The notes under the pieces are model-generated. The model was given only the letters and a program-made list of their open reading frames with translations. It had not been told where the DNA came from and did not search any database. 64,000 nt of DNA from Symsagittifera roscoffensis. Its lineage: Eukaryota > Xenacoelomorpha > Acoela > Convolutidae. The number at the start of each line of letters is the position of its first letter. The stretch's first letter is position 1. Below, one piece after another: positions 24,845-36,052 of this stretch. The position numbers and the translations under genes are program-made. The stretch covers positions 18,792,027-18,856,026 of the forward strand of contig NC_087068.1 in assembly GCF_963678635.1 (NCBI RefSeq), written 5' to 3'.

Positions 24845-26112
24845 GTAAGTTGTAAAAATTTTAAACAACTCGCTCTTTTTCGTGTTCTTAAGTTAGATTT
24901 CAATCTTTGATTGCGATTTAACAGTTGTTATTGACCAGTGAAAGTGAATAACGGTAGTCTTTAGCTAAGTAAAAATTATCTTCGTCAGCTGAAGGTAGAT
25001 CCGAATTTTTTTCTCTGGACCAACTTGCAAGATACAAGACTTATTTGCAATTTCATGCCATTCACCACGAAATAAAAAATGTTTGGATGTGCTGGCTTGA
25101 TGTTTACACAACCCAAAACTTTTAGTTCCATATAAAACTACTGTTGTGCTTTATTTTCATTAGCATTTCGGCATACGAAGTTTATATAGTAATTCAACTA
25201 AGTAGAGTTCAAAGTTCAAAATATTTAAATAGGGTTTGAAGTTCAAAAAATGACAAAATTCGAAAGTAGCAGAAATTTTCTTCTAGAACGAAGACATCTA
25301 CCAGGTCGGTGTGCGTGTAAACTATAGCTCTACAATCTTATTCTTGTTTGATGCTTATCAAATGTTATGCTCAATGAATGTTCTGCGGCGAAGCTGAAAT
25401 AGCCATTCAATACCCCCCGTTCTTCTCTCGAAGCCGTGTCTCAGAACCTGGGGCCGATTCAAAACTATCGTTTGAAATCTAATTCCTTAAAAATTAGTCA
25501 TCAAAGAAAAATCTTATCAAAAAAGAAGAAGAAAAATTTCAAGCACAAGGAATCTACTGGTCGGAAAGATTTTCGTTCACCCACCCACCCCCTACCCCCC
25601 TCCTGGGAACTTCATTACCGAAGAATGCATATTTCCTCACTTTGACGGGTCCGCCAAATGAATGTTCCCCAAATGCGATGAGCAACCTAACCCACCTGTT
25701 TGTTTGTCAATCTTCTGTTATTTTTTACAGTAAAGTTTGTTTGTTTCAGGAAATAGTGCCTAAGGTATTTTTTTAGCCAGCACTTATCAGTTAGTTCGAA
25801 ACTAATCTTATTTATCTTAGTTCTATATTCATCATTAATCAGTTCGTGATTTAAATAATGAAGTCTCATTAGTTGACAGTTAGTTTCTTTAGTTATTGCG
25901 ACATTATTATTGGTCTATTGCAACACGATAAAAGAAAACAACTCTTTTTATTTCAAAAAACGTAAAGTGATGGGAAAAGAAATATGACGTAGGGTGTTTT
26001 TTATGTTCCAGATTTTTTTTTACAAATTAAAGCTTGTACGGGGCTGCATTCAAACTAAAGCAAGTTTGCTATCATATTCAGGCCATTTCAGGTCATGATT
26101 TTGACTCCAACT
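24845..26112. other. Intron 3, first part
   Basis: AT-rich intron with no supported exon. A poly-purine and C-rich patch at 25515-25620 (AAAAAAGAAGAAGAAAAAT, then CACCCACCCCCTACCCCCC) is low complexity. Confidence 0.4.
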
Positions 26113-26462
26113 AATCAAAGTATTGTCTTTGTGTCGAGAAAATTTTTTTCGGTTTTTCAGATTGCAATCTAATCGTTACATTTTAAATCTAACTATTCTG
26201 CCACTTTTTAGATGATTTGCCATTGCCAACTAATTCTTACTGCTATTTGACCAATTTGGTATCCCTCAAATTGAAAAAAAAAATTCAAATATATATATTT
26301 TTTCAGATTATGGGAGATTCTAAATTGGTCAAATAGCAGTAAGAATCAGTTGACAATGGCAAACCATCGAAAAAGTTGCAGAAAAGTTAGATTGAAAATG
26401 CGACGATTAGATTGGAGTCTGAAAAACCAAAAAAAATTCTCGACAAAGACAAGACTTTGATT
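26113..26462. repeat. Foldback element: about 150-bp inverted repeats around a 54-bp loop
   Basis: The left arm (26113-26262) and right arm (26317-26462) are reverse complements over nearly their whole length. Examples are TAATTCTTACTGCTATTTGA against TCAAATAGCAGTAAGAATCA, and GGTTTTTCAGA against TCTGAAAAACC. By eye identity is near 90%, with a few indels. The loop holds an A-run and an ATATATAT tract. This is either a MITE-like foldback element or the template of a long hairpin RNA if the host gene's intron is transcribed through it. No clear target duplication flanks it. Confidence 0.85.
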
Positions 26463-27525
26463 TAAAATTTCTTTAAAATTTCATCGCAAAAATAAATGAG
26501 GTCGAAGCATCGGAGCATTCTGTGCTAATTACACAGCAACCGCTCATATTTTTTAAAATGATCTGTCTTGCATTTTAAAACATTACCCAGCAAAATATGC
26601 AATATACATTTAAAAAAAAATTATAAAATTAATTCTCTAAAATTAAATAAAAGTTACCTTTTTCTTGAGGTTTTTTCTATGAGCCAATTTACAGGCAACT
26701 TAACTCTTATTTTATCTTTCTCTTTGAGTTAGTAGCCTGAAAACAACTCACTTCTTCATTTGACTTATGTCACATTAGCCAACTTGGCACACTTTTTGAC
26801 TTTCCTTTTCCACCCTGTTACCCTAGAGCGGTTGTGGCCGTAGTTTCTAAAAGCCATGGAGCTCGGTGATGTACTCGACGCAATGAAGCAACAGAAAATT
26901 ATGCCATTTCAATAATAGTTTAATGGTATAAAAGCTGTTGGACTTTCTAGCTGGTGGTTCAAATAGAAGTAAAATGACTAAGATGAGCACTTTTCAATAG
27001 ATATAAGACTCACGAAAAAACTTTGATATGCATGCAATATACCCTCTGAGCTCGAAACTTATACCAGCCAACCGGGGTTTGATTGTCTTTGGGAGTTAAC
27101 TTCAGCAACCTATTGTGCTAAAAGTTTTTACTCTTGGCTACGGAAATGAGATGCAAACCAAACATTTCTTCGGAATTTTTGACTTAAGAAAAAAAGCTTT
27201 ATAACAAAAAAGAAGATTGTTCATATCAAGATTAAGACTTGAGTGCTCTGACCTGGTAACAAATTGTTTGAAACAATCAAGTTGTATCAAGTATTTTATG
27301 TACGATTTAATCCGCCGCACACACTACGCTACGCGCAATAATGATACCAAATTGACTTTTCATATAACCGATAGCTTCACAAAAAGGTCGCATATAAAAT
27401 ATCTTTTTAATTTTGAGATCAAGGCATCAAAAATTTTCAGATGATATAATAAATTTTCTCAAAGCTGTTAATTGAATAATGCAAATGGGTCTGAATAATA
27501 CGCAAACCACCCTCAGCATAAAAGG
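26463..27525. other. Intron 3, middle part
   Basis: AT-rich intron. No exon, known repeat or RNA gene was recognised. Confidence 0.4.
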
Positions 27526-27892
27526 TGATCTTAGGTCCGGGGTGGCCTTCTCATAGAGTAATTTCGGATAAGGGTATACCGTCAGTTCGTTACGCTATCT
27601 ATTTTCGGCCGGAAAGAATCGTTTAATTTCTCAGTCTAATACCAACTCTTATCTTACTCTTATATTTCCTTGTCTCAATAGATCTAAAGATATACTGGTT
27701 TATCGCAAAATTAGAGGAGAGAGGAAAGTAACTGAATTCAATCTTTATTATTAATTCTCTGACAGAAACTAAGAATAGTTTCCTTTACAATTTATTGTAC
27801 GTTTTAGTCATGGATCATGATTGGTTAGTTATTAATATTTTACAGTGTGAAATATCAAAGTTTAAAATAAATTTTTTTTTGATCTGGTTCCA
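27526..27892 (-). mobile_element. Solo LTR related to the 54.8-63.9 kb element, antisense to the C2 gene
   Basis: Read on the minus strand it begins TGGAACCAGATC, continues through TAACTAACCAATCATGATCC, AGATAGCGTAACGAACTGAC and CCGAAATTACTCTATGAGA, and ends CCTAAGATCA. The same blocks, in the same order, make up the LTR at 63458-63861. Length is 367 bp against 404 bp. AAAG lies beyond each end (27521-27524 and 27893-27896) with a one-base offset on the left, fitting a 4-bp target duplication. No internal element sequence is attached, as expected after LTR-LTR recombination. Confidence 0.8.
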
Positions 27893-28420
27893 AAAGTTTC
27901 GTTTCCTCTTTTTTTGAAAGTCGGAACAGTAAATTGACTTACGGCACAATTAAAAGACTCGGCACAATAAAACGGTCATAAATTACTCAAATAAATTGAA
28001 TTAATTAAACAACAAGATTACTCAACTATGTGACAGGATCTTGCGCGCTAAGCAATTATTGCATAAAAGTCTTAAAACAGATCAAATTGTTTTTTTTTAA
28101 ATTTTTGTTTACAATTTTGGGCTGTTTTTGACAAAAGGGGTTTAATGATTAAGTGATTGGGTTTAATGATTAAGAAGAGTTCTACGATTAAGTGATAACT
28201 CCTTAAATAACTTATACCAGTCGTAAAAATGGAGTTTCACTTGACTACCTTATTTGTCTTGGTGCAGATTAACGGTAAATTAAAAATGAGGTTTCAATAG
28301 CAAAATGACCAGGTCAACTTTTTTCAAACCGAAAATTTTTATTTTTTTTTGATAACAATTAGGAGTAAAATAGACTCCAATGATATACCATTTTCCTTGA
28401 GCTCCCTGTTTGTTTTGTGG
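27893..28420. other. Intron 3, AT-rich
   Basis: A short direct repeat GGGTTTAATGATTAAG occurs twice near 28138 and 28159. Nothing else is recognised. Confidence 0.4.
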
Positions 28421-28509
28421 CAGCTGAAAACGCCCAAAAAAGAAGAACCACCCTTGAGTCATAGACAATGACTCAAGGGTGGTTCTTTTTTCTTGGGCGT
28501 TTTCAGCTG
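28421..28509. repeat. Near-perfect palindrome, 42-bp arms with a 5-nt loop
   Basis: CAGCTGAAAACGCCCAA through GAACCACCCTTGAGTCAT is followed after AGACA by its reverse complement, with only a small A/G difference within an A-rich run. Such a long stem with so few changes must be recent. It could be a tiny foldback transposon, a hairpin RNA precursor, or an artefact of template switching during library preparation. AACGCCCAA recurs at about 28519 just outside the right arm. Confidence 0.85.
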
Positions 28510-31228
28510 TAACAAAAAACGCCCAAATCTTGCGGCACAATTATCTACCGCTAACCTACCAGGCGTCACCACCCTCCTCCCTAAATCTTCCCCGGCTCAT
28601 AGTTGCTTGCCAATGTTTGAAATTATTCGGACATTATTTACAAATGTGTTAGAAAAATAAGATTTTCGACTCGAATTTTAAGTCAACATAATCATTGATG
28701 ATATTATCACTATAGGATACCTTATGGGAAACTGCTGCACCCAGATAACTTTTGCATGCGGATTTCCGGTTTATTATGTCCATCACTGTTCATAATGTTC
28801 CAAACAAGTTTGTGGTGAAATTTGTAGAACTACGGTTGGTAGAACTACGGTTTTGTTTGAGATTAAAAACAAAAATTGGGAAACAGTTTTCTTATTGCTG
28901 AACTGCTGAGCTCATTGTTTATTGAAAAAAAAAACAAATGACGCCCTTTTAGGGAAGTAGTTTGTTTGCTTTGATCGATTGCAAAAGTTATACGAACTTT
29001 TATGGCTTTTTCTGGCATTCGAGATAATTTTGAAATCCGCATCTTTTCTTCAGTTTCTGTAAAACCTTCTCTGGACTTCTGTACTTTGGAACTCCTGTTC
29101 TGAAAATTGGAAACGAAAATTGACTCAATACAAAACTAAATATACAAAAAATCAAAACATAGATTTGAATCTACGCTTTTCGTCTAAAATAAAATGTTAG
29201 ACTATTTCTGTAAAAACTACAAAACATTTTTTCAACGAACATTTGCTTAATACTTTTTGCACCTTTTAAACTATTTTTAAAAAGAATTGACAATGAGATG
29301 CCTTTTAATTGTAGTTGAATTAGCATCGTAGAAATATTGCTTATAGGGGTGCGTCAGCCATTGCTGTAGAGAACCTGCAGACACATCCCTGTAACTCATT
29401 ATTGACTCACATCCGGTGTGTCTGCTTCAGATCCCTATAACTCATTACTCATTATTTTTTTCCTCAATCCTTTTCCGGTAAAATCGAAGAATCGGAATTT
29501 TTGATTTAAAAAAACTCAATTAAGGCAATTACCGCAACATTTGTGGTATTTAATTGGCCATGCTTTAAGCGATGACAGAAAAAGCCAAGAGCAATAAGTT
29601 AAAAATGAAGTTTTTCTCTCTATATAAAATGATTTTCGTTCGGTTGATTATGGTCTGTGATGTGTCAAATTAAAATTAAAGTTTTTTCTTTCTTGATTCG
29701 ATCAATATTAAAACACTTTCAAGACGTCTTGAAAAGGTCAAGAAAAATAATTTGAATTTTTTAAACGAATTTCAAAGGATAAATTTTTGCAAAATTTTTT
29801 TTGATAGATGTGATTTGATTGTTATATTTGTTAAAAAAGCCATTGATTTTTTTCTAGGCTACATTTTATTCATTCCAACGTACTGGCTAATTTTTCTATT
29901 CTGGCTGTCCAATTTTCGAAGAAAATGTAGAACATTTGTGCTAAGGGAAGTTTTTCAGACAAGGTTTGCTTTTATAAACAGCTCGATTTGAACATATTTT
30001 TTGTACTATCTGAAATGTCCTGAGCTCATATTTAAAAATATATTTCACCTGTGATACATTTTTTGTCAAGTTATGGCGTTTTGAAAAATGCAGTTTTTGC
30101 TAAATTGGGACTAGTAACGCGCAATATAATTTTTCTAGTGACATTCCTTATGATGGAGATACTGACTGATGGAGAAGTATTTTCAGCCAACCAGGATTGC
30201 TTCAAAATTTTCAAAAAAAAAATCGTGCAGTTTTTAAATTAAGCAAATAAACACAGCTCATGATTAGAAATTTGATTAAATGAAAAATAGGGATACAAAT
30301 GAATTTTAAAATTTTGTTCGACTTGAAACACATTGGAAAAAATTTACTTTTTAAGGCATACTAAATTTGATAAAAAAATATTTGTTACCTGCACAAATTC
30401 TGTCGCAAGACTTGGGTGTACAGCTAAAAAAAAATTTTCTGCTAATCTGAATTCAAGTTTTTGGCAAAAAAATCAAGCGAATAGAAACGTCTAACGATTA
30501 TGATCGGTTGAAGTTTTTTCATCAGTCGGTCCATGACTCATGAGAATAGCTAGACCTCATTTTGTTCTGTTAAAGCGTAAGCGGCGACTCAATCCGGCTC
30601 TGAAATTGTTCGAAATTATTTGGATCTATTTTTGCGTTGCTAGACGCAAAATCGTCACCATGAGTTGTACATAAATTTAGGGAGAAAATTTTTTTAAAAA
30701 ATGAAAAAAATGCAATTTAATTTATTCAGTTTTTCTTGTGAAATTTTATCAATTCTTAAATTTCTCGAATATATGACCGTTTTCTTAGACTTTAAGCGGC
30801 TGTCAGAATATTTAGGGTTTTGCCTTGATAGACGAGCACTCTTGTTTAAAATTAGTTATCGGTTTGCACTTTTGGTTGTCTTGCGTATAACTGATAACGG
30901 TTCTAGTCATATAGAAAAATAATGCATTGGTTGAGCATCCTCCCTTACCTCTACCCCTCCCTATTGCACTATATATATTCGGGTATTTTCTGTTATACGA
31001 CTTCTTTTGAAAATTTGCGCTTAAATCTAAAAAGATTTGCTGGAATAATTCAAAATCAAAAGAAAGTTTGTGTAAGAAACAATTTTCTTTTCTGGGGACG
31101 TATAACAGAAAAAACGTATAAAAGGGAGGTAAAAATAGGGTTGCATTTGTAAATGAGGTCCATAATTTAATGCAACTTTCGAAGCAACAAATTTGTGTTT
31201 ATTGTGTCTGCATTTGAATCTCTTCCAG
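28510..31228. other. Intron 3, last part, with family A fragments
   Basis: AT-rich intron ending at a CTCTTCCAG acceptor (31228). Family A fragments in minus orientation are visible at about 30000-30125 (ATATTTCACCTGTGAT, then GTTATGG and TAACGCGC) and about 30570-30850 (GCGTAAGCGG, then GACTTTAAGCGGCTGTCAGA). A phrase near 29345-29450 repeats ATCCCTGTAACTCATTA / GATCCCTATAACTCATTA in close tandem. Confidence 0.45.
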
Positions 31229-31389
31229 CTTGACGTGGAAGATGAGTTGTCCACTGGTGATGGGGTGGGCAAAATCCTGATTGGGGTCATGTACATGTTC
31301 AAAGCACAGTGTCTAGTGGTCACTATCAAGAGGTGTGCCCAGTTGAAGAGTATGGACAACAATGGATACAGTGATCCATACGCCAAAGT
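31229..31389 (+). CDS. Rabphilin/DOC2-like double-C2 protein, exon 4 (linker and start of C2B)
   Basis: The exon starts in phase 0, matching the phase 0 end of exon 3. It encodes the acidic inter-C2 linker LDVEDELSTGDG, then GKILIGVMYM, LVVTIKRCAQL and KSMDNNGYSDPYAKV. GKI(L/V)x(G/S)(V/L)MY and MDxNGYSDPY are hallmarks of C2B in rabphilin and DOC2, with both loop-1 Asp residues kept. It ends in phase 2 at GT|GTAAGT (donor 31390). The next exon begins with the G needed to finish a Val codon. Composition is GC-richer than the surrounding intron. Confidence 0.92.
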
Positions 31390-31942
31390 GTAAGTGTCCT
31401 TTTCTACTTAACACGTTACTTGCCACTTTTTGTAGGTCCTTCAATTCTTGAGCACATAAAAATGATTTAAAAAAAGCAAGTTGTAGTTAATCATAAGGAT
31501 ACATAGCAGCAGTTAAGATGTAAAAAGGTTGTATATTGGAATATTGGTCCTTTCTAAGCAAAAAAAGTTGTAAGCGGTGAGCTGAAGAGCTAATGGGCTT
31601 AAAAAAAAATTGTTTTCCGCGTGTTTGATAACAGATCAAGGGCAAAGCGATTTCTGTATCGAAAGTTGGAAACATATTGCGCTCTAAAAGATACCCGCCC
31701 CCCGCAGAAATCAATCGGGAAAGCTGTTATTATCAACAATAACATACCAACTCCATTCAATTCCATCAATCAAAGGGGTTTGAATCATAGAGAACCAGAC
31801 AATTTTATTGCTCATTTGTATACAAATTTTTTTCAAAAAACCGACTTAAATCAATCAGTTTTTGAGTTTTATTGAAATAATCTTTTTGGCAGTTGATTAA
31901 AATTAGCCCATAAGCATCATAAATTGCTGTGATTTCGTGTAG
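31390..31942. other. Intron 4
   Basis: A 553-bp intron with a GTAAGT donor and GTGTAG acceptor. No internal feature is seen. Confidence 0.7.
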
Positions 31943-32024
31943 GTATTTGCGACCAGATGTGTGCAAGGAGAGCAAGCGGAAGACGAACGTCGTCAAAAAG
32001 AGCCTCAATCCAGACTTCAACGAG
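31943..32024 (+). CDS. Rabphilin/DOC2-like double-C2 protein, exon 5 (C2B continuation); last visible exon
   Basis: After completing the Val codon, the exon reads YLRPDVCKESKRKTNVVKKS followed by LNPDFNE, then a GTAGAC donor at 32025 (phase 0). This is the polybasic strand of C2B (Lys/Arg-rich, followed by the Leu-Asn-Pro-x-Phe-Asn-Glu motif universal in these domains), which binds acidic lipids and SNARE partners in relatives. The remainder of C2B (roughly 80 residues, including the second calcium loop and the Trp-His-rich end) was searched for on the plus strand downstream and not found. It could lie in the 34972-35171 gap, beyond the window, or be lost. Confidence 0.88.
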
Positions 32025-32271
32025 GTAGACCTGGTTTTTAGTCCATTAGGGTTCCAGTTTGGTGCTTAAGCATTAGACAAAACCTTACCCAGCACAGAAA
32101 ACAACCTTAAATTGCATGTATTTTTTCATCGAGAGCACAACAGTGGCTCTCTCTAAGAAGAAAAGAACAATTCAAATGTTTTGGTTCTTTCATTCGCTCC
32201 AGAATTGTCCTAAAGTTGGTTGTGAAGATTAAGGCTGATATTATATGATTCCTACTAAGCTAATGATTCCA
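32025..32271. other. Start of intron 5
   Basis: AT-rich sequence between the exon 5 donor and the microsatellite-like array. No exon is seen. Confidence 0.5.
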
Positions 32272-34200
32272 ATTAATAACAATAAAAATCATAAAAAGAA
32301 TAAAAATAATCATAATCATAATAATCATCATAACAGTCATAATAAAAAAATCATAACAACCATAATGATCATAAAAATAATCATAATAATTATAATCATA
32401 AAATTAATCATAAAAGTCGTAATAGTTATCATAATAATCATAATAACCATAGTAATAAAAATTATAATAACCTTTATCATAATCACAATAAAAATCATAG
32501 TAATAATCATAATATTAATCATAATAAGAACAAAAAGCATGATAATAAAATCATAATAATCATAATAATAAACAATCGTTTTAATCATAATCATAACGAG
32601 AATAAAAACAAAAACAAAAATGATAACAATCATAATCATAATCATATCATAATGAAATCATACTCATAATCATAGTAAACAATATCATTATGATCATAAT
32701 AACCATAACATCCTAAATCATCATCATAGTCATAATCACAACAACAATAACGATCATAATAATTATAATAATCATACTCATAATATTTGTAATCTTAATA
32801 ATAATCACAATAATAACAACAATTATAATCATAATAATCAAGATAAAAATATAATAATCATACTCATCAAAACAATCATAGTAAAAAAAAGAATTATCTT
32901 ATTGATCATCGAAATAATAATCTAATAATCATAATAATCAAAATACTAATCTAAATATAAATCAAAATCATAATAGTCATCATAATATTAATGATAATAA
33001 CAAAATTCATCATAATAGCAATAATAATCATTATAATCATCATAATAATAACCATACTAATAATCAATTAATCATCATGATCACAATCATAATCACAAAA
33101 ATAGTCATAGCAATACTAGTCTAATTGAAAATCATAATAATTATCATCATGATAATAAGAGTTATTATGTGCAACATAATATTAATCATAATAACAATCC
33201 TATCCATAACGACAGTAATAATTGTCACAATAACCATAATCATAATAATCATAATCATAATCAAAATCATAATAGTCATTTTCGTAATCATAATAATTAT
33301 CATAACTTTAATAATAATAACAATAACCATAATCATAATTTTAATGATCATTATAGTAGTCATTATAATCGTTTTAATAATCATAATCATCATTATAAGA
33401 AGAGTCTTTATCATAATCTTTAACATCATATTAATAAACAAAATAATCATAAAACTAATATAAACAAATATAATACAAGCAGCATAATATTAATCATATT
33501 AACAATCCTATTTATAAAAACAGTAATAACAGTCATAATAATCATAATCATAAGAATCATCATAATAGTCAAAATCATAATCATAATCATAATAAGCATA
33601 ATCATAATTATAATCATAATCATATTAAAGATAATTTTCATAATAAAAATCATAATAATTATCAAAATCACAATAATTATTTCTATGATAATCACAAAAA
33701 TCATAATAATCAAAAAAGCAATAATCTTAATCTTAGTCATTATAATCATAGTAACAATCATAACAATCATAATACTAATTTAAATCATAATAATAATGTT
33801 ATTCATAAAAATAATAATCATAATAATTATCAAAATCATAATCATAATCATAATAATCACAATCATAATAATCATAAAAATCATGATAATCATAATCATC
33901 ATAATAATTATTATTATTATTATAACAAAAATCATAATAACAATCATAATAGTCATAATTATCGTACTAATGTAAATCATAATAATAATCATCATAATCA
34001 TAACAATAATAATAATAATAATCATAATAATAATCATAATAATCATAATAATGATCATAATAATCATAATAATAACTATTTTAATTATTATGATTTTTAT
34101 TATTATTATTATAACAGTAATCATAATAATAGTCATAATAATCATAATCATAATAATAATAACAGTAATAATAATCATAATAATAATCACAATAAAATTA
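32272..34200. repeat. Imperfect ATAATC / ATA simple-sequence array of about 1.9 kb
   Basis: Nearly every word is ATAATCATA, AATCATAATAAT or a point variant. Long frames through it encode only Ile-rich, Asn/His-rich or Ile/Met-rich low-complexity chains and are not genes. Short non-repeat phrases recur: GCA(A/G)CATAATATTAATCATA about 308 bases apart (33169 and 33477), each with AACAATCCTAT shortly after it, so blocks of the array have been duplicated. A family A element abuts its 3' end, with ATAATCATAATAAT continuing briefly beyond (34751). Confidence 0.9.
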
Positions 34201-34211
34201 ATTTTAAAATT

Positions 34212-34750
34212 AACAAGACTGCTCGTATCAGTGCGAAGCCCTGAATGTTCCGACTGCCTTTTAAGGTTTATAGAGCAGTAATAACATTAAAAAATTAAAT
34301 GTAAGAAAAAATAAAATGAAAATTTTTTTTTTCTAAAATTTGAAATTTTTTAATGAAAATCATCCCCCCACACGCCATACAAAGAACAGAAGCATAGATT
34401 TTGCTCCTTGTAACAAACCAATTATGGCGAATAAGCTTCTTTTAACCAATTTGGAATGATTTCTAAGACGGATTAACTCTCCGCTTACGCGTTAATAGCG
34501 CGAAATATATCACGCGTTAATTGTCCCAAATTGGCCAAAATGGCAATCTTTAAACCCCCATAACTTTACGAAAAATGATCACAGGTGAAATATCTTTTAA
34601 AATTTGAGCTCAGGACAACAATACCTTTCGAATGATATAAAAAAAGTTCCGTCAAAAATGGCTAGTTAAAAAGTCGAAATTTGTCTGAAGAAAAAAAAAA
34701 CCACCCCGAGCACAAATATTCCGTTACTTTCATATCGAAAGTCGGAACAA
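34212..34750 (+). repeat. Family A repeat, best-preserved plus-strand copy
   Basis: Starts AACAAGACTGCTCGTATCA, then TGTTCCGACTGCCTTTTAAG and TAGAGCAGTAATAACATT, a central block (CAATTATGGCGAATAAGCTT, CGCTTACGCGTTAATAGCGC, CACGCGTTAATTG), ATGATCACAGGTGAAATATC, GAGCTCAGGACAACAATACC, and the end AAAGTCGGAACAA. Inverted TTGTTCCGACT ends lie at about 34247 and 34750. The AACAAGACTGCTCG leader lies outside this inverted repeat yet is present in nearly every copy, so it is part of the unit. Non-coding. Confidence 0.75.
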
Positions 34751-34971
34751 TAATCATAATAATGAATTGTTTCTAGCCTAATTTAGTGATATTTTATTTG
34801 AAACAAAATCAAGCAAACTTATTTGACTGACACTAGATTGTCCCCTACCCCTTGATACCTGGCAATGAACCCTACTACGTCCATGCCTTTATGGTCCGAC
34901 ATGTAAAAAGTGCAAAAAGTCAACTTTGAACGCATTTTGAAGTTAACCATAAACTTTTTTATTATAGATTT

Positions 34972-35171
34972 NNNNNNNNNNNNNNNNNNNNNNNNNNNNN
35001 NNNNNNNNNNNNNNNNNNNNNNNNNNNNNNNNNNNNNNNNNNNNNNNNNNNNNNNNNNNNNNNNNNNNNNNNNNNNNNNNNNNNNNNNNNNNNNNNNNNN
35101 NNNNNNNNNNNNNNNNNNNNNNNNNNNNNNNNNNNNNNNNNNNNNNNNNNNNNNNNNNNNNNNNNNNNNNN
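34972..35171. other. Assembly gap of exactly 200 N
   Basis: 200 consecutive N, probably a fixed-size scaffold gap whose true length is unknown. It lies downstream of the last visible C2B exon, so missing exons could be inside. Confidence 0.95.
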
Positions 35172-35194
35172 TGCAGATGAGAGGAACTTATTAG

Positions 35195-36052
35195 CAAAGG
35201 GATTCGCCCCTGTATCATATATGTACTATATTGTCCCCTATGTACTATTTTGAGATGTCCATTTTTGGTGACGGGCCCTAAAAAATTTCTAAAGGCGCCA
35301 TTGGCACCAATATATACTAAACTTGATGGGGGTCCGCAAAACGCGCTTTTTAGTGCTTTGGGAGAGCTCAGAAAACCATTTTGATTGACCTAAAAAATGG
35401 TCGATAAAATTTTCGAAATTTTTTTTTGAGAAAATCCTAGATGCGCCCCTGTATATAAGTATGTATAATAATGCGTGTGTGTGCGTTGATGAGTTTTGGT
35501 GGTCTGAAAAAGTTTTGAGATAAAATACACTTGATGTTAATTGGAAGCAATGATTTCGGATCAAAAAAATATGTAGCCAATTTTGCTATACATTGTGTTT
35601 ATTTACGATACTGCGAACAAATTAGAAATAAACAAACTAGTATGGGCGCAGACCAAAACTCAAATTGCAAAACTGATTTTGGCACCAATTTATACTAAAT
35701 TTGAGGGGGGTCCGCAAAACGCGCTTTTTAGTGCTTTGGAGAGCTCCGAAAACCACTTGATCGACCTAAAAAATGGTCGATAAAATTTTCGAATTTTTTT
35801 GAGAAAATCCTAGATGCGCCCCTGTATATAAGTATGTATAAATATGCGTGTGTGTGCGTTCATGAGTTTTGGTGGTCCGAAAAAATTTTGAGATAAAATA
35901 CATCTGATGTTAATTGGAAGCAATGATTTCGGATCAAAAAAAATATGCAGCCAATTTTGCTATACAGTGTTTTTATTTATGATACTGCGAACAAATTAGA
36001 AATAAACAAACTAGTATGAGCGCAGACCAAAACGCAAATTGCAAAACTGATT
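35195..36052. repeat. Family C (hAT-like) sequence with a 378-bp tandem duplication
   Basis: TTGGCACCAATNTATACTAA starts at 35301 and again at 35679. Each unit continues through GGTCCGCAAAACGCGCTTTT, ATGGTCGATAAAATTTTCGA, CTAGATGCGCCCCTGTATAT, a TGTGTGTGCGTT tract, AAGCAATGATTTCGGATC and CTGCGAACAAATTAGAAATA. Units are 378 and about 374 bp and differ at a few percent of positions. The first ~155 bases of each unit are the 3' half of family C, ending in GCGCCCCTG; the rest is flanking sequence copied along with it. Confidence 0.8.

Noticed and set aside
24395-24903. 157-codon and 96-codon minus-strand frames
   Set aside because: They are antisense to the C2A exon, whose plus-strand motifs and splice sites are clear.
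31027-31386. 119-codon minus-strand frame
   Set aside because: It is a shadow of exon 4 of the C2 gene.
32245-34281. Long open frames (up to 136 codons) rich in Ile/Met or Asn/His
   Set aside because: They are direct translations of the ATAATC simple-sequence array in several frames and both strands, so their length reflects the repeat and not coding.
34910-35218. Frames running through the N gap
   Set aside because: They are artefacts of translating unknown bases.
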